Source: Mesorhizobium_G sp050247155 (GTDB lineage Bacteria > Pseudomonadota > Alphaproteobacteria > Rhizobiales > Rhizobiaceae). From it: a DNA stretch of 64,000 bases. The DNA lies in NCBI GenBank assembly GCA_050247155.1, contig JBFWUS010000019.1:9897-73896 (forward strand), given 5' to 3'. The notes under the pieces are model-generated. The model did not search any database, had not been told where the DNA came from, and saw only the letters and a program-made list of their open reading frames with translations. This document shows positions 24,651 through 33,000 of the stretch, piece after piece. A program made the translations under genes and the position numbers. Numbering within the stretch: position 1 is the first letter of the stretch; each line of letters starts with the position of its first letter.

Positions 24651-24730
24651 TATCGCGATAAAAAACTGCTTTACAAGGCCAGCGGCATCGCGTAGAAGAA
24701 ACATATCGCGATAATCATTATCGTAGATAA
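24651..24730. promoter_or_regulatory. Repeated palindromic operators between MarR and hydrolase genes
   Basis: TATCGCGATA, a perfect 10-bp palindrome, occurs at 24651-24660 and 24704-24713. A third, looser dyad TTATC-GTA-GATAA is at 24718-24730. The first sits near the regulator start and the others just upstream of the hydrolase start at 24751. Two identical palindromes 53 bp apart in a MarR divergent promoter are strong operator candidates for autorepression and control of the hydrolase. Confidence 0.65.
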
Positions 24731-24750
24731 CAATCAAGGGAGAATGAAAA

Positions 24751-25500
24751 ATGACCAAGACCCTCATCGCCGCTGCCGCGCTCGCCATGGCTGCCGCCGG
24801 CTCCACCCCTGCGCTTGCTCAATCGGCCGCGAAGAACGTCGTCCTCGTGCATGGCGGTTTCGTCGACGGTTCCGGCTGGCAGGGCGTCTACAACATCCTG
24901 AAGAAGGACGGCTACAACGTCACCATCGTGCAGAACCCGACGACCTCGCTGGCCGACGACGTGGCCGTGACGCGCCGCGCCATTGCGCAGCAGGACGGTC
25001 CGGTGGTCCTCGTCGGCCACTCCTATGGCGGTGTTGTCGTCAGTGAAGCCGGCACGGACGAGAAGGTGAAGTCCGTCGTCTACATCGCCGCCTTCGCGCC
25101 GGACAAAGGCGAGTCGGTCTCGACCCTGATCGCCAATCCGCCGGCCGGCGCGCCCGTTCCGCCGATCCTGCCTCCGGTCGACGGTTTTCTCTTCCTCGAC
25201 AAGGAAAAATTCGCGGCGTCCTTCGCAGCCGACGTCGACGCCGATGCCGCCGCTTTCATGGCCGACTCGCAGGTTCCGTGGGGTGTCGAGGCGCTCGGCG
25301 GCGCGGTCACCGACCCGGCCTGGAAGCACAAGCCAACCTTTTATCTCGTCGCCAGCGATGACCGCATGATCCCGCCGCCGGCCCAGCGCATGATGGCCGA
25401 GCGCGCCGGCTCAACTGTCACCGAGGTTGCCGGCAGCCACGCGGTCTATGTCTCGAAGCCCGAGGCGGTTGCCGCCATCATCGAGCAGGCCGCCAAATAA
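24751..25500 (+). CDS. Exported alpha/beta hydrolase
   Basis: 249 aa. A signal peptide (LIAAAALAMAAAGSTPALA) precedes AQSAAKNVVLVHGGFVDGSG. The catalytic triad is visible: nucleophile Ser in VLVGHSYGGVVV, Asp in LVASDDRMIP, and His in VAGSHAVYVSKPEAV. The oxyanion HGG motif is present. It belongs to the short esterase/EstC-like group often found beside MarR regulators. It should act in the periplasm. The substrate is unknown; redox or xenobiotic induction is inferred from the regulator. Confidence 0.9.
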   Translation: MTKTLIAAAALAMAAAGSTPALAQSAAKNVVLVHGGFVDGSGWQGVYNILKKDGYNVTIVQNPTTSLADDVAVTRRAIAQQDGPVVLVGHSYGGVVVSEAGTDEKVKSVVYIAAFAPDKGESVSTLIANPPAGAPVPPILPPVDGFLFLDKEKFAASFAADVDADAAAFMADSQVPWGVEALGGAVTDPAWKHKPTFYLVASDDRMIPPPAQRMMAERAGSTVTEVAGSHAVYVSKPEAVAAIIEQAAK

Positions 25501-25591
25501 GCGATCCTAGTGCATCATCATCGACGCCGGGGCGCACAAGCGCTCCGACGTTTTGCATTAGAACGGGCGGTGCAGGCAGATCGCACGCTGC

Positions 25592-26434
25592 TCAGCCGAG
25601 CTCGAGCGTTGTCACCGCGAAGAGTTCGTCTTGTTCAAGGCGAGGCGCTTCGCCGCGATACATGCGCGCCGTCTCAAAACCCTTCATCAGACCGCTGTCC
25701 GCAAGGAAAGCGGCGAACGCGCCTTGCGGTTCCGGCACGTCGAGATGGATCACGTCATCGTAAGAGCCACTGAGCGACCAAAACAGACGCTTCGCCGTCT
25801 GAAGGTCCGGCGCGACGAGGGGCCCGATCTTGCAACCGTCGCGGCATTGGCGCAGCACGCCGTAGCCGTTGATCTCGCCATCCTGCGAGGCCACCCGCAC
25901 CCTATGTGGCGGCGCCAGCCATTTTTCGAGGAAGGCGGCCCGCTCGCTAGGAAAGATACGGCGGTCGATGGCGGTTATAGCCGCGAAGTCACTGGCAACA
26001 GCCGGACGAACATCAGACGTTTCCTCTACGCCGCCTGACGGTTTGCCACTCCATCGGAACGTACGATAGGCGGGCTCAAACCCCATGCTGCGATAATTCG
26101 CCTGCTGTTCGACAACCCCATCGAGCCCGACCGTCCGATCGTCCAGCATCGCCATGCAGGCATTCCACACCGCCTTGCCATACCCCTTGCCGCGCATGTC
26201 CGGGCGGCAGATATAGAGCCCGACGAAGCCATAGTTCTTACCATAGCGAACGCCGGAGATGCCGGAGACCATCGCGCCATCTTTGAATGCGCCGAGAAAG
26301 CCACCGGGATCGGCGTAGCGGAAACAGGCGGCATCAGTTAGGCTAGGATTCCAACCCTCGGCCGCGGCCCAGGCCACCAGCGTTTCGATTTCGCTGGCAT
26401 TGAGTGCGCGGATTGTTGCGTCCGTTACGTTCAT
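25592..26434 (-). CDS. GNAT N-acetyltransferase with tandem acetyltransferase domains
   Basis: 280 aa. The N-terminal GNAT domain has the acetyl-CoA loop in YICRPDMRGKGYGKAVWNAC and LDGVVEQQANYRSMGFEPAY. A second, divergent GNAT half follows (ERAAFLEKWLAPPHRVRVAS, NGYGVLRQCRDGCKIGPLVA). This is the Acetyltransf_1 plus Acetyltransf_18 layout of the YitI-like family. It is convergent with the hydrolase and upstream of nothing obvious. The acceptor is unknown. Confidence 0.85.
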   Translation of the reverse strand: MNVTDATIRALNASEIETLVAWAAAEGWNPSLTDAACFRYADPGGFLGAFKDGAMVSGISGVRYGKNYGFVGLYICRPDMRGKGYGKAVWNACMAMLDDRTVGLDGVVEQQANYRSMGFEPAYRTFRWSGKPSGGVEETSDVRPAVASDFAAITAIDRRIFPSERAAFLEKWLAPPHRVRVASQDGEINGYGVLRQCRDGCKIGPLVAPDLQTAKRLFWSLSGSYDDVIHLDVPEPQGAFAAFLADSGLMKGFETARMYRGEAPRLEQDELFAVTTLELG

Positions 26435-26491
26435 TGACCTGGACCCTGTCAGGCTGATCCGGGACGGCGTAGGCCTTCTGTATTTGGCTTG

Positions 26492-26920
26492 TCAATCGAT
26501 GGCCTGATGCATGGCCGCACGATGCGAACTATCGGACAGGGTCTCGACCACGCGGCATTCGCACACCCGGCCCCGGCCGCATGCATCGACCGTGCGCTGC
26601 AATTCCGCGCGCAGCGATGTCAGATGCGAAATACGCCGGTCGATCTCCGCGATATGACGACGCGCCATCTCGTCAATCTCGGTGCAAGGTTGGTTCGGTT
26701 GGGCGCTCATCGCAAGCAGTTCGCGGATGGCGTCGACTTCGAAACCCAATTCACGGGAATGTCGAATGAAGTTGAGCCTCGACGCATGGCCAGCGTCATA
26801 TCGGCGTTGTTTGCCTTGTGTGCGAGGCGGTTCCGGCAAGAGGCCGATCTGCTCGTAGAAGCGTATCGTCGGCACCTTCACATGCGTTTGACGCGCCAGT
26901 TCGCCGATCGAAAAATCCAT
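26492..26920 (-). CDS. MerR-family metal-responsive regulator (ZntR/CadR/PbrR-like)
   Basis: 142 aa from ATG 26920; the longer frame runs into the divergent CDF gene. The HTH reads MDFSIGELARQTHVKVPTIR followed by FYEQIGLLPEPPRTQGKQRR. The dimer helix and metal loop carry Cys79, Cys114, Cys120 and Cys122 (PCTEID, ACGRGRVCEC). Cys79 and Cys114 coincide with the ligands of ZntR/PbrR/CadR, so a divalent metal such as Zn, Cd, Pb or Co is likely. It is divergent from a CDF transporter with a MerR-type promoter between them. Confidence 0.9.
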   Translation of the reverse strand: MDFSIGELARQTHVKVPTIRFYEQIGLLPEPPRTQGKQRRYDAGHASRLNFIRHSRELGFEVDAIRELLAMSAQPNQPCTEIDEMARRHIAEIDRRISHLTSLRAELQRTVDACGRGRVCECRVVETLSDSSHRAAMHQAID

Positions 26921-26931
26921 AAAAATACCTC

Positions 26932-26962
26932 TTGAACCTCTAGTCACTATAGGGGCTACAGA
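26932..26962 (+). promoter_or_regulatory. MerR-type promoter of the CDF transporter (19-bp spacer)
   Basis: TTGAAC at 26932-26937 and TACAGA at 26957-26962 are separated by exactly 19 bp, the extended spacer typical of MerR-activated promoters. The spacer contains the imperfect dyad CCTCTAGT-c-ACTATAGG, close to known PbrR/CadR operators. The promoter points to the CDF gene at 26987. The regulator start at 26920 lies on the other side, so autoregulation is also expected. Confidence 0.85.
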
Positions 26963-26986
26963 CGGCGCACGCAAAGGAGACTTCGC

Positions 26987-27715
26987 ATGGCCGACCAATG
27001 CTGCAACGATGACCACGCCGACAAATGCGCCCCGCCGCCACTTGTCCTTCCGCCGAAGAAGGACGTTGTTCGGCACGAGCCCGGCGATGCTTGCTGCGCG
27101 GGCGGCGTGCCGGTATTCGACGGAGTTGATCCACGCTACAAGCGCGTGCTGTGGACGGTCATTGCCATCAATGCGGCAATGTTCCTGACCGAAATGATCG
27201 CGGGCAAGCTGGCCGGCTCGCAGGCCCTGCAGGCCGACGCGTTGGATTTTCTGGCCGACACGGTGACCTACGGCCTCAGCTTGGCGGTGATCGGCGCATC
27301 ACTGCGGACACGCGCAACGGCGGCGTTGTTCAAAGGTCTTTCACTGAGCGCAATGGCGCTTTGGGTGTTTGGCTCAACCCTCTATCAGACTCTGATCCTT
27401 GGCGTTCCGAGCGCGGAGGTGATGGGTGTCATCGGATTTTTGGCGCTTGCCGCCAATCTGGCGTCGGTCGGCTTGCTGCTGCCCTATAAGGATGGCGACG
27501 CCAATGTGCGCTCGGTCTGGCTCTGTTCGCGCAATGATGCCATCGGCAATGTGATTGTGATGATTGCCGCCCTCGGCGTCTGGGGGACCGCTACGGCCTG
27601 GCCTGATCTTATCGTGGCCGCCGCTATGGCGGGCATCTTTCTCACTTCGTCGGTTCAGATCTTGCGGCAGGCGTGGGAGGAGTACCGGCAGGATCAGACA
27701 ATCGCGGCGGAATAG
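26987..27715 (+). CDS. CDF-family cation efflux protein with Cys-rich N-terminus
   Basis: 242 aa. The N-terminal tail has Cys5, Cys6, Cys14, Cys36 and Cys37, likely metal-binding. Six membrane helices follow from about residue 53 (VLWTVIAINAAMFLTEMIAG). The transport site differs from the usual two HxxxD motifs: the second helix has LDFLAD (Asp87, Asp91) and the fifth has CSRND (Cys180, Asp184). There is no long cytoplasmic domain. With the MerR regulator it forms a metal-resistance unit; metal identity is uncertain. Confidence 0.87.
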   Translation: MADQCCNDDHADKCAPPPLVLPPKKDVVRHEPGDACCAGGVPVFDGVDPRYKRVLWTVIAINAAMFLTEMIAGKLAGSQALQADALDFLADTVTYGLSLAVIGASLRTRATAALFKGLSLSAMALWVFGSTLYQTLILGVPSAEVMGVIGFLALAANLASVGLLLPYKDGDANVRSVWLCSRNDAIGNVIVMIAALGVWGTATAWPDLIVAAAMAGIFLTSSVQILRQAWEEYRQDQTIAAE

Positions 27716-27952
27716 GCCAGCCCTACAAATCATGGTTAACCCGAGCCTCCAGTTTTGCTTAAAAGTTTAGCAATAGGTTTTGGCCGATTGTCGGGTTGTT
27801 GCACCCCGATTGACGTGTTAGGGCGGTAGGGTCGACCGGATGAGGACCGGACGGCATTTCGCTCGTATTAGCACGGACTTAGGTATGTGCTGACGTGAGG
27901 TCGGCCTAAATCGGCAGACCCTAGCCCACAAGGGCCAGGTCGGAGAGTGCTG

Positions 27953-29863
27953 GTGACGAATACGAAACGGCGGCTCCTTGGGACGTTGACCGCGCTCTCT
28001 CTGGCCGCGTCGGTTGCCAGCGCGTCTGCGTTCGAGCTGTTTGGCGTCAAGCTTTGGGGCAGCGACGAATCCGAGACTGAGGACGTCATCGGCGAACCGC
28101 AGAACTATACGCTCGAATTCAATGTCGCCGGGCCTGACGAAGACCTGAAAGGCCTGCTGGAAGGGGCGTCCAGCCTCTACAAAGACCAGGAAAAGCCGGC
28201 TTCCGGCGTCGGTGGGCTGCTCGCCAAGGCGCGCGGCGACTACAAGCGCCTGCTTGCCACGCTCTACGGCGAAGGGCGCTACGGCGGCACGATCAGCATT
28301 CTGGTCGACGGGCAGGAGGCCACGGATCTGGCGCCGGACGCGACGCTGAACAATCCCGCTACGGTGACGGTGTCGGTCGATACCGGGCCGCTGTTCCACT
28401 TCCGTTTGGCCGACATCGCCAACCAGGCGCCGCCGGCGACCTATTGGCGCGATGAGGTGCCGCTGCCGCAGGACGAAGGTTACAGGGCCGGCGAGGTTGC
28501 GCGTTCTGGCTCGGTGCTGAGATCGGAAAAGCTGGCTGTAGAAGCCTGGCGGCAGCAGGGGCATGCCAAGGCGAAAATCGCCGAGCGGCGGGTCGAGGCA
28601 GCTCACGATCAGAATGTCATCGACGCCAATATCACCGTTGAGCCCGGTCCGGTCGCCTATTATGGCCCCGTCTCGGTGACTGGCAGCGAGCGCATGGACG
28701 CCGAGTTCATTGCCTATATGACCGGCCTGCATCAGGGCGACGAATTCGATCCCGACGATTTGAAGCGCGCCAACGAGCGCCTGTCACGCCTCGAGGTATT
28801 CCGTGCGCTGCGCATCGAGGAAGGCGATCTGGGGCAGGGCGGCAGCCTGCCGATCGACGTGACGGTGCAGGAGCGGGCGCTGCGCCGCTTCGGCATTGGC
28901 GCCAGCTATTCGACGCTGGATGGGGCAGGGTTCGAGGCCTTCTGGCTGCACCGCAACCTGTTCGGCCGCGCCGAGCGGCTGCGCTTCGACGCCAAGATCG
29001 CCGGTATTGGTCCGACCGTCGATCCGGAAGAACTCACCTATCGCGTCGGTGTGACCTTCACCAAGCCTGGTGTCTTCACGCCGGACACGGACTTCATCGC
29101 TTCGATCTTCGGCGATCGCGAATATATCGAGGACGTCTACACGCGCACCGCAGTGACCGCGCAGGCCGGCTTCAATCACGTGTTCACGCCGGAGTTGTCG
29201 GGCCGGGCCTTCGTCAATGGCGGCGTTGCCGAGTTCGAGGACGACGTGTTCGGCACGCGCAATTTCCAGACGGTCGGTCTACTTGGCGGGTTGACCTTCG
29301 ACAATCGCGACAACCCCGCCGACGCGACGCGCGGCTATTATCTCGATGCCACCGTCGAACCCTTTGCCGAGTTTGAATACGGCAATCTGGCCGCTCGTTT
29401 CGTCGGCGAGGCGCGCGCCTATTACGGCTTCGGGGCGGAGAACACGCTGGTGGCGGCCGGGCGGCTGAAGCTCGGCAGCATCGTTGGTGCGCCGATTTCC
29501 GAACTGCCGCCGGACAAGCTGTTCTTCGCAGGCGGCGGCGGATCGGTGCGCGGTTATGGCTACCGCACCATCGGCGTGCCGGTCGGGCTCGAAGTCATCG
29601 GCGGCCGGTCGCTGATTGAGGTGTCTGCCGAATTGCGTGCGCGCGTCACGAAGTCGATCGGCATCGTCGGTTTCGTCGATGCGGGCTATGTCGGCGCGGA
29701 ATCGTTTCCGGATTTCGAGGAAGAGCTGAAGGTCGGCGTCGGCGCCGGCCTGCGTTACCAGACCGGGCTCGGGCCGATCCGGCTCGATCTCGCCGTGCCG
29801 CTCAATCCGGGGCCGGACGATCCAGACATCGCCTTCTATGTCGGCATCGGACAGGCGTTCTGA
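27953..29863 (+). CDS. tamA: TamA: Omp85-family outer membrane assembly protein
   Basis: About 636 aa from a GTG at 27953 that follows GGAGA at a good distance; a GTG at 27947 is too close to that site. A signal peptide ends near SVASASA. POTRA domains follow (ARGDYKRLLATLYGEGRYGG, ITVEPGPVAYYGPVSVTGSE, NERLSRLEVFRALRIEEGDL). The 16-stranded barrel has the Omp85 motif FAGGGGSVRGYGYRTIG and ends in Phe (AFYVGIGQAF). It works with TamB in moving proteins or lipids to the outer membrane; tamB follows immediately. Confidence 0.93.
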   Translation: MTNTKRRLLGTLTALSLAASVASASAFELFGVKLWGSDESETEDVIGEPQNYTLEFNVAGPDEDLKGLLEGASSLYKDQEKPASGVGGLLAKARGDYKRLLATLYGEGRYGGTISILVDGQEATDLAPDATLNNPATVTVSVDTGPLFHFRLADIANQAPPATYWRDEVPLPQDEGYRAGEVARSGSVLRSEKLAVEAWRQQGHAKAKIAERRVEAAHDQNVIDANITVEPGPVAYYGPVSVTGSERMDAEFIAYMTGLHQGDEFDPDDLKRANERLSRLEVFRALRIEEGDLGQGGSLPIDVTVQERALRRFGIGASYSTLDGAGFEAFWLHRNLFGRAERLRFDAKIAGIGPTVDPEELTYRVGVTFTKPGVFTPDTDFIASIFGDREYIEDVYTRTAVTAQAGFNHVFTPELSGRAFVNGGVAEFEDDVFGTRNFQTVGLLGGLTFDNRDNPADATRGYYLDATVEPFAEFEYGNLAARFVGEARAYYGFGAENTLVAAGRLKLGSIVGAPISELPPDKLFFAGGGGSVRGYGYRTIGVPVGLEVIGGRSLIEVSAELRARVTKSIGIVGFVDAGYVGAESFPDFEEELKVGVGAGLRYQTGLGPIRLDLAVPLNPGPDDPDIAFYVGIGQAF

Positions 29864-29886
29864 TCATGGCTTGGCTTCTCTCAAAC

Positions 29887-30007
29887 GCCCCCTCACCCGG
29901 CCCTTCGGGCCACCCTCTCCCCGCTGGGGAGAGGAGGGCGCAAACGTCGCCGTCGGTTTCCTCTCCCCAGCGGGGAGAGGGTGGCCCGAAGGGCCGGGTG
30001 AGGGGGC
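29887..30007. repeat. Palindromic element with perfect 48-bp arms at the tamA/tamB junction
   Basis: The arms at 29887-29934 and 29960-30007 are perfect reverse complements over 48 bp, with a 25-bp centre. They contain CACCCGGCCCTTCGGGCCAC and CTCTCCCCGCTGGGGAGAGG. The element lies between the tamA stop (29861-29863) and the first clearly TamB-like residues (30022). It stays open in the tamB frame from an ATG at 29866. It is a different family from the element at 17598 and 45188. Confidence 0.92.
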
Positions 30008-30021
30008 CTCTCAGCAATCCC

Positions 30022-33000
30022 ATGCGGCTGAGCATTTTGGCCTTCTTTGCCCTACTCGCGGCCATCTTCTCGATCGCCGCGCCTGCCCAGGACACATCCG
30101 AACAGGCGGACCGCTCCTATTTCGTCGGTTTCGTGGAAGACCAGCTTTCCGCGCCGAACCGCCAAATCCGCATCGGCAACATCCAGGGTGTGCTGTCGTC
30201 CAACGCGACGATCGGCTCGATCACCATCGCCGACCGGGAAGGCGTGTGGCTCAAGATCACAAATGCCCGGATCGTCTGGACCCGTTCGGCGCTGCTGCTC
30301 GGCAGCCTCGACATCGACACGCTGGCTGCCGACCAGATCGACGTCATCCGCAAGCCGCTGCCGGAAGAAGGCCTGCCGCCGGCGGAATCCAGCAGCTTCC
30401 AGCTTCCCGAACTTCCGCTCTCCGTGACGCTCGACCAATTCGACGTACCGCGCATCACCTTCGGCGAGGGTTTGTTCGGGCTAAAATCGGAGATCGGTGT
30501 CACGGGGCGGTTGTCGCTTATCAGCGGCTCGCTCGACACGGCGCTAAACGTGCGCCGGCTCGACGGACCCGGTGGCGATCTGGCTTTGGCCGCGACCTAT
30601 GCCAATGCCTCGCGCGAACTCAAGCTCGACCTGACGCTGAACGAGCCGGCCAACGGCATGGTCGCCAACCTGCTCTCCGTCGACGGCCGCCCGCCGATGG
30701 CGCTGGCGCTCAAAGGTGCAGGCCCGCTCGATGCGCTCAACCTGAACCTGACCCTCGACGCCGACCAGCAGCGCGTGCTCACCGGCACCACCATGCTGCG
30801 CCGGCAGGCAGACGGCCTCGGCTTCACCGCCAATCTCGAAGGGCCGATCTCGCGATTGATCGCGCCGCAATTCCGAGATTTCTTCGGCCCCAACACAACG
30901 CTGACCGCCTCCGGTGCGACCAAGGATGCCGGCGGTTTCACTCTCGACAGTCTCGACCTCGCAAGCAATGCGCTGACGCTGAAGGCCTCGGCTGCCACCA
31001 CGCCGGACGGCTTCCTCTCCAAGCTGGCGCTCGATGCGCAAATCGCCGACGCCAATGCGCAAAAGGTGCTGCTGCCGGTCGCGGGCGGCGAGACCTATGT
31101 CGATCGCGCCGGGCTGAAGCTCTCGTTTGGCGAAAACCAGAGCGAGGATTGGAGCGGCAATATCAACGTCACTAACCTCGCCACCGCGACATTCGGCGCC
31201 CAGGCGGTCGACGTCAATCTCGGCGGACGCGCGCAGAACCTGTCCAATCCGGCAGAGCGCTACATCACCTTCAACGCCGATGGCGGCGTCACCGGCATCG
31301 TCGCCGAGCGCGCCGATGTCGCTGAGGCGCTGGGCAAGCAGATCGCGCTCGATATCAACGGCGAATGGCGCGCCGGCCAGCCGATCAAGCTGTTCCGTGG
31401 GGAGCTAACGGGTAACGGTCTGGGGCTGCAGCTCGCGGGCGAGATCGCCGAGTCCGTCTTCAACGGCACGATCGCGATAGATGCCGCTTCCATCACGCCG
31501 TTCGGCGCGCTTGCCGGCCGCGACTTGGCGGGCAAGCTGGACCTCGATGCGCGCGGCACGGTCACCCCAATCGGCGGCGGTTTTGACTTGGCAATCGATG
31601 GGTCCGGCGACGGGCTCGCGATCGGCACGACAGCGCTCGACAATCTGTTGCAGGGCGAGACGAAGCTCACCGGCCGCGTGGCGCGCGGCGAGACCGGCCT
31701 GGTCGCCGACAAACTGCGCATCTTCAACGAACAGGTCGAGATCGCGGCCGACGGCCGCTATGCCACCGGGGAAGCCAATTTCACCTTCGACACCATGCTT
31801 TCCGACCTCAAGCTGGTCTCTGAGAAGGCTGCCGGCCGGCTTGTCGCACGCGGCACGGCGCAAGGGCAGAACGGTCTGATCAACCTGACCTTCAATGCCG
31901 ACGTGCCGCAGGGTTCTCTGGTGGACAAAAACCTGACCGAAGGCCGGCTCGCCTTCGAGGGTGCGGTGAACCAGGGCAATCTAGACGGCCAGGTCATGGG
32001 CAACGCCTTCCTTGACGGGACGCGTGTGACGCTGACCAGCAATGTGGCTGTCGCCGGTGAGACGAAGCGGCTCTCCGACCTTGCCTTCGAGGCCGGCGGT
32101 CTGCGCCTCACCGGTAATGTCGCGCAGGATAATCTTGGCTATCTCGACGGCAAGCTGACCTTGCGCGCGCCGGATATTTCCACCGCCGCGTCGCTGGCTC
32201 TGCTGGAAGCGACCGGTGCGGTCAACGCAGAGATCATGCTGACCAAGCCGGACAACAAGCAGGCCGTCGCGATCACCGGCAACATCGCCGATCTGGTTGT
32301 GGACCAAACGCGCGTCGGCAAGGCCGATATCCAGGCGACGGTCGAGGATCTGTTCGCCGTGCCGATCGCCAACGGCACGATGACGGCCTCCGATATCTCC
32401 GCTGGCGGCATCGACGTCGCCACTGCTTCCGCCAAGGCGATGAAGCAGGGCCAGACCACGATGTTCGACGCCACCGCGGCGCTCAAGAACGGCGCCGATC
32501 TCGCGACAACCGGCGCGCTTGCCCCGGTCGAGGGCGGCTACACGGTCAATCTCGCCAGCCTCGACCTTGCGCAAGACCAGTTGGCGGCGAAGCTGACGCA
32601 ACCCGCCAACATAACCATCAAGGGCGCGAGCGTCGCGCTCGATGGCGTCGCGATGGATGTCGGCGGCGGCCGCGTCGAGGCGAATGGCGAGATTGCCGAT
32701 ACGCTTGACCTTGACGTCGCCATCCGGGCGCTGCCGCTCGCGATCGCCAACGCGATCAAGCCCGACCTTGCGCTCGGCGGGTCACTCGACGGCACGGCGA
32801 AGGTCGGGGGAACTCGGGCGCAGCCCGCTATCACTTTTGACGTGAAAGGCCGGGAGCTTGCCGCTGCGGCGCTCAAACAGGCCGGCCTGTCGCGGCTGTC
32901 CGTCGACGCCAAGGGTACGTCCTCTACCGATAGGCTCGACGTCAACGCTTCGGTCACCAGCCCGGAAGGCCTGAACGCCAAGGTTGCCGGCGCTGTGCCG

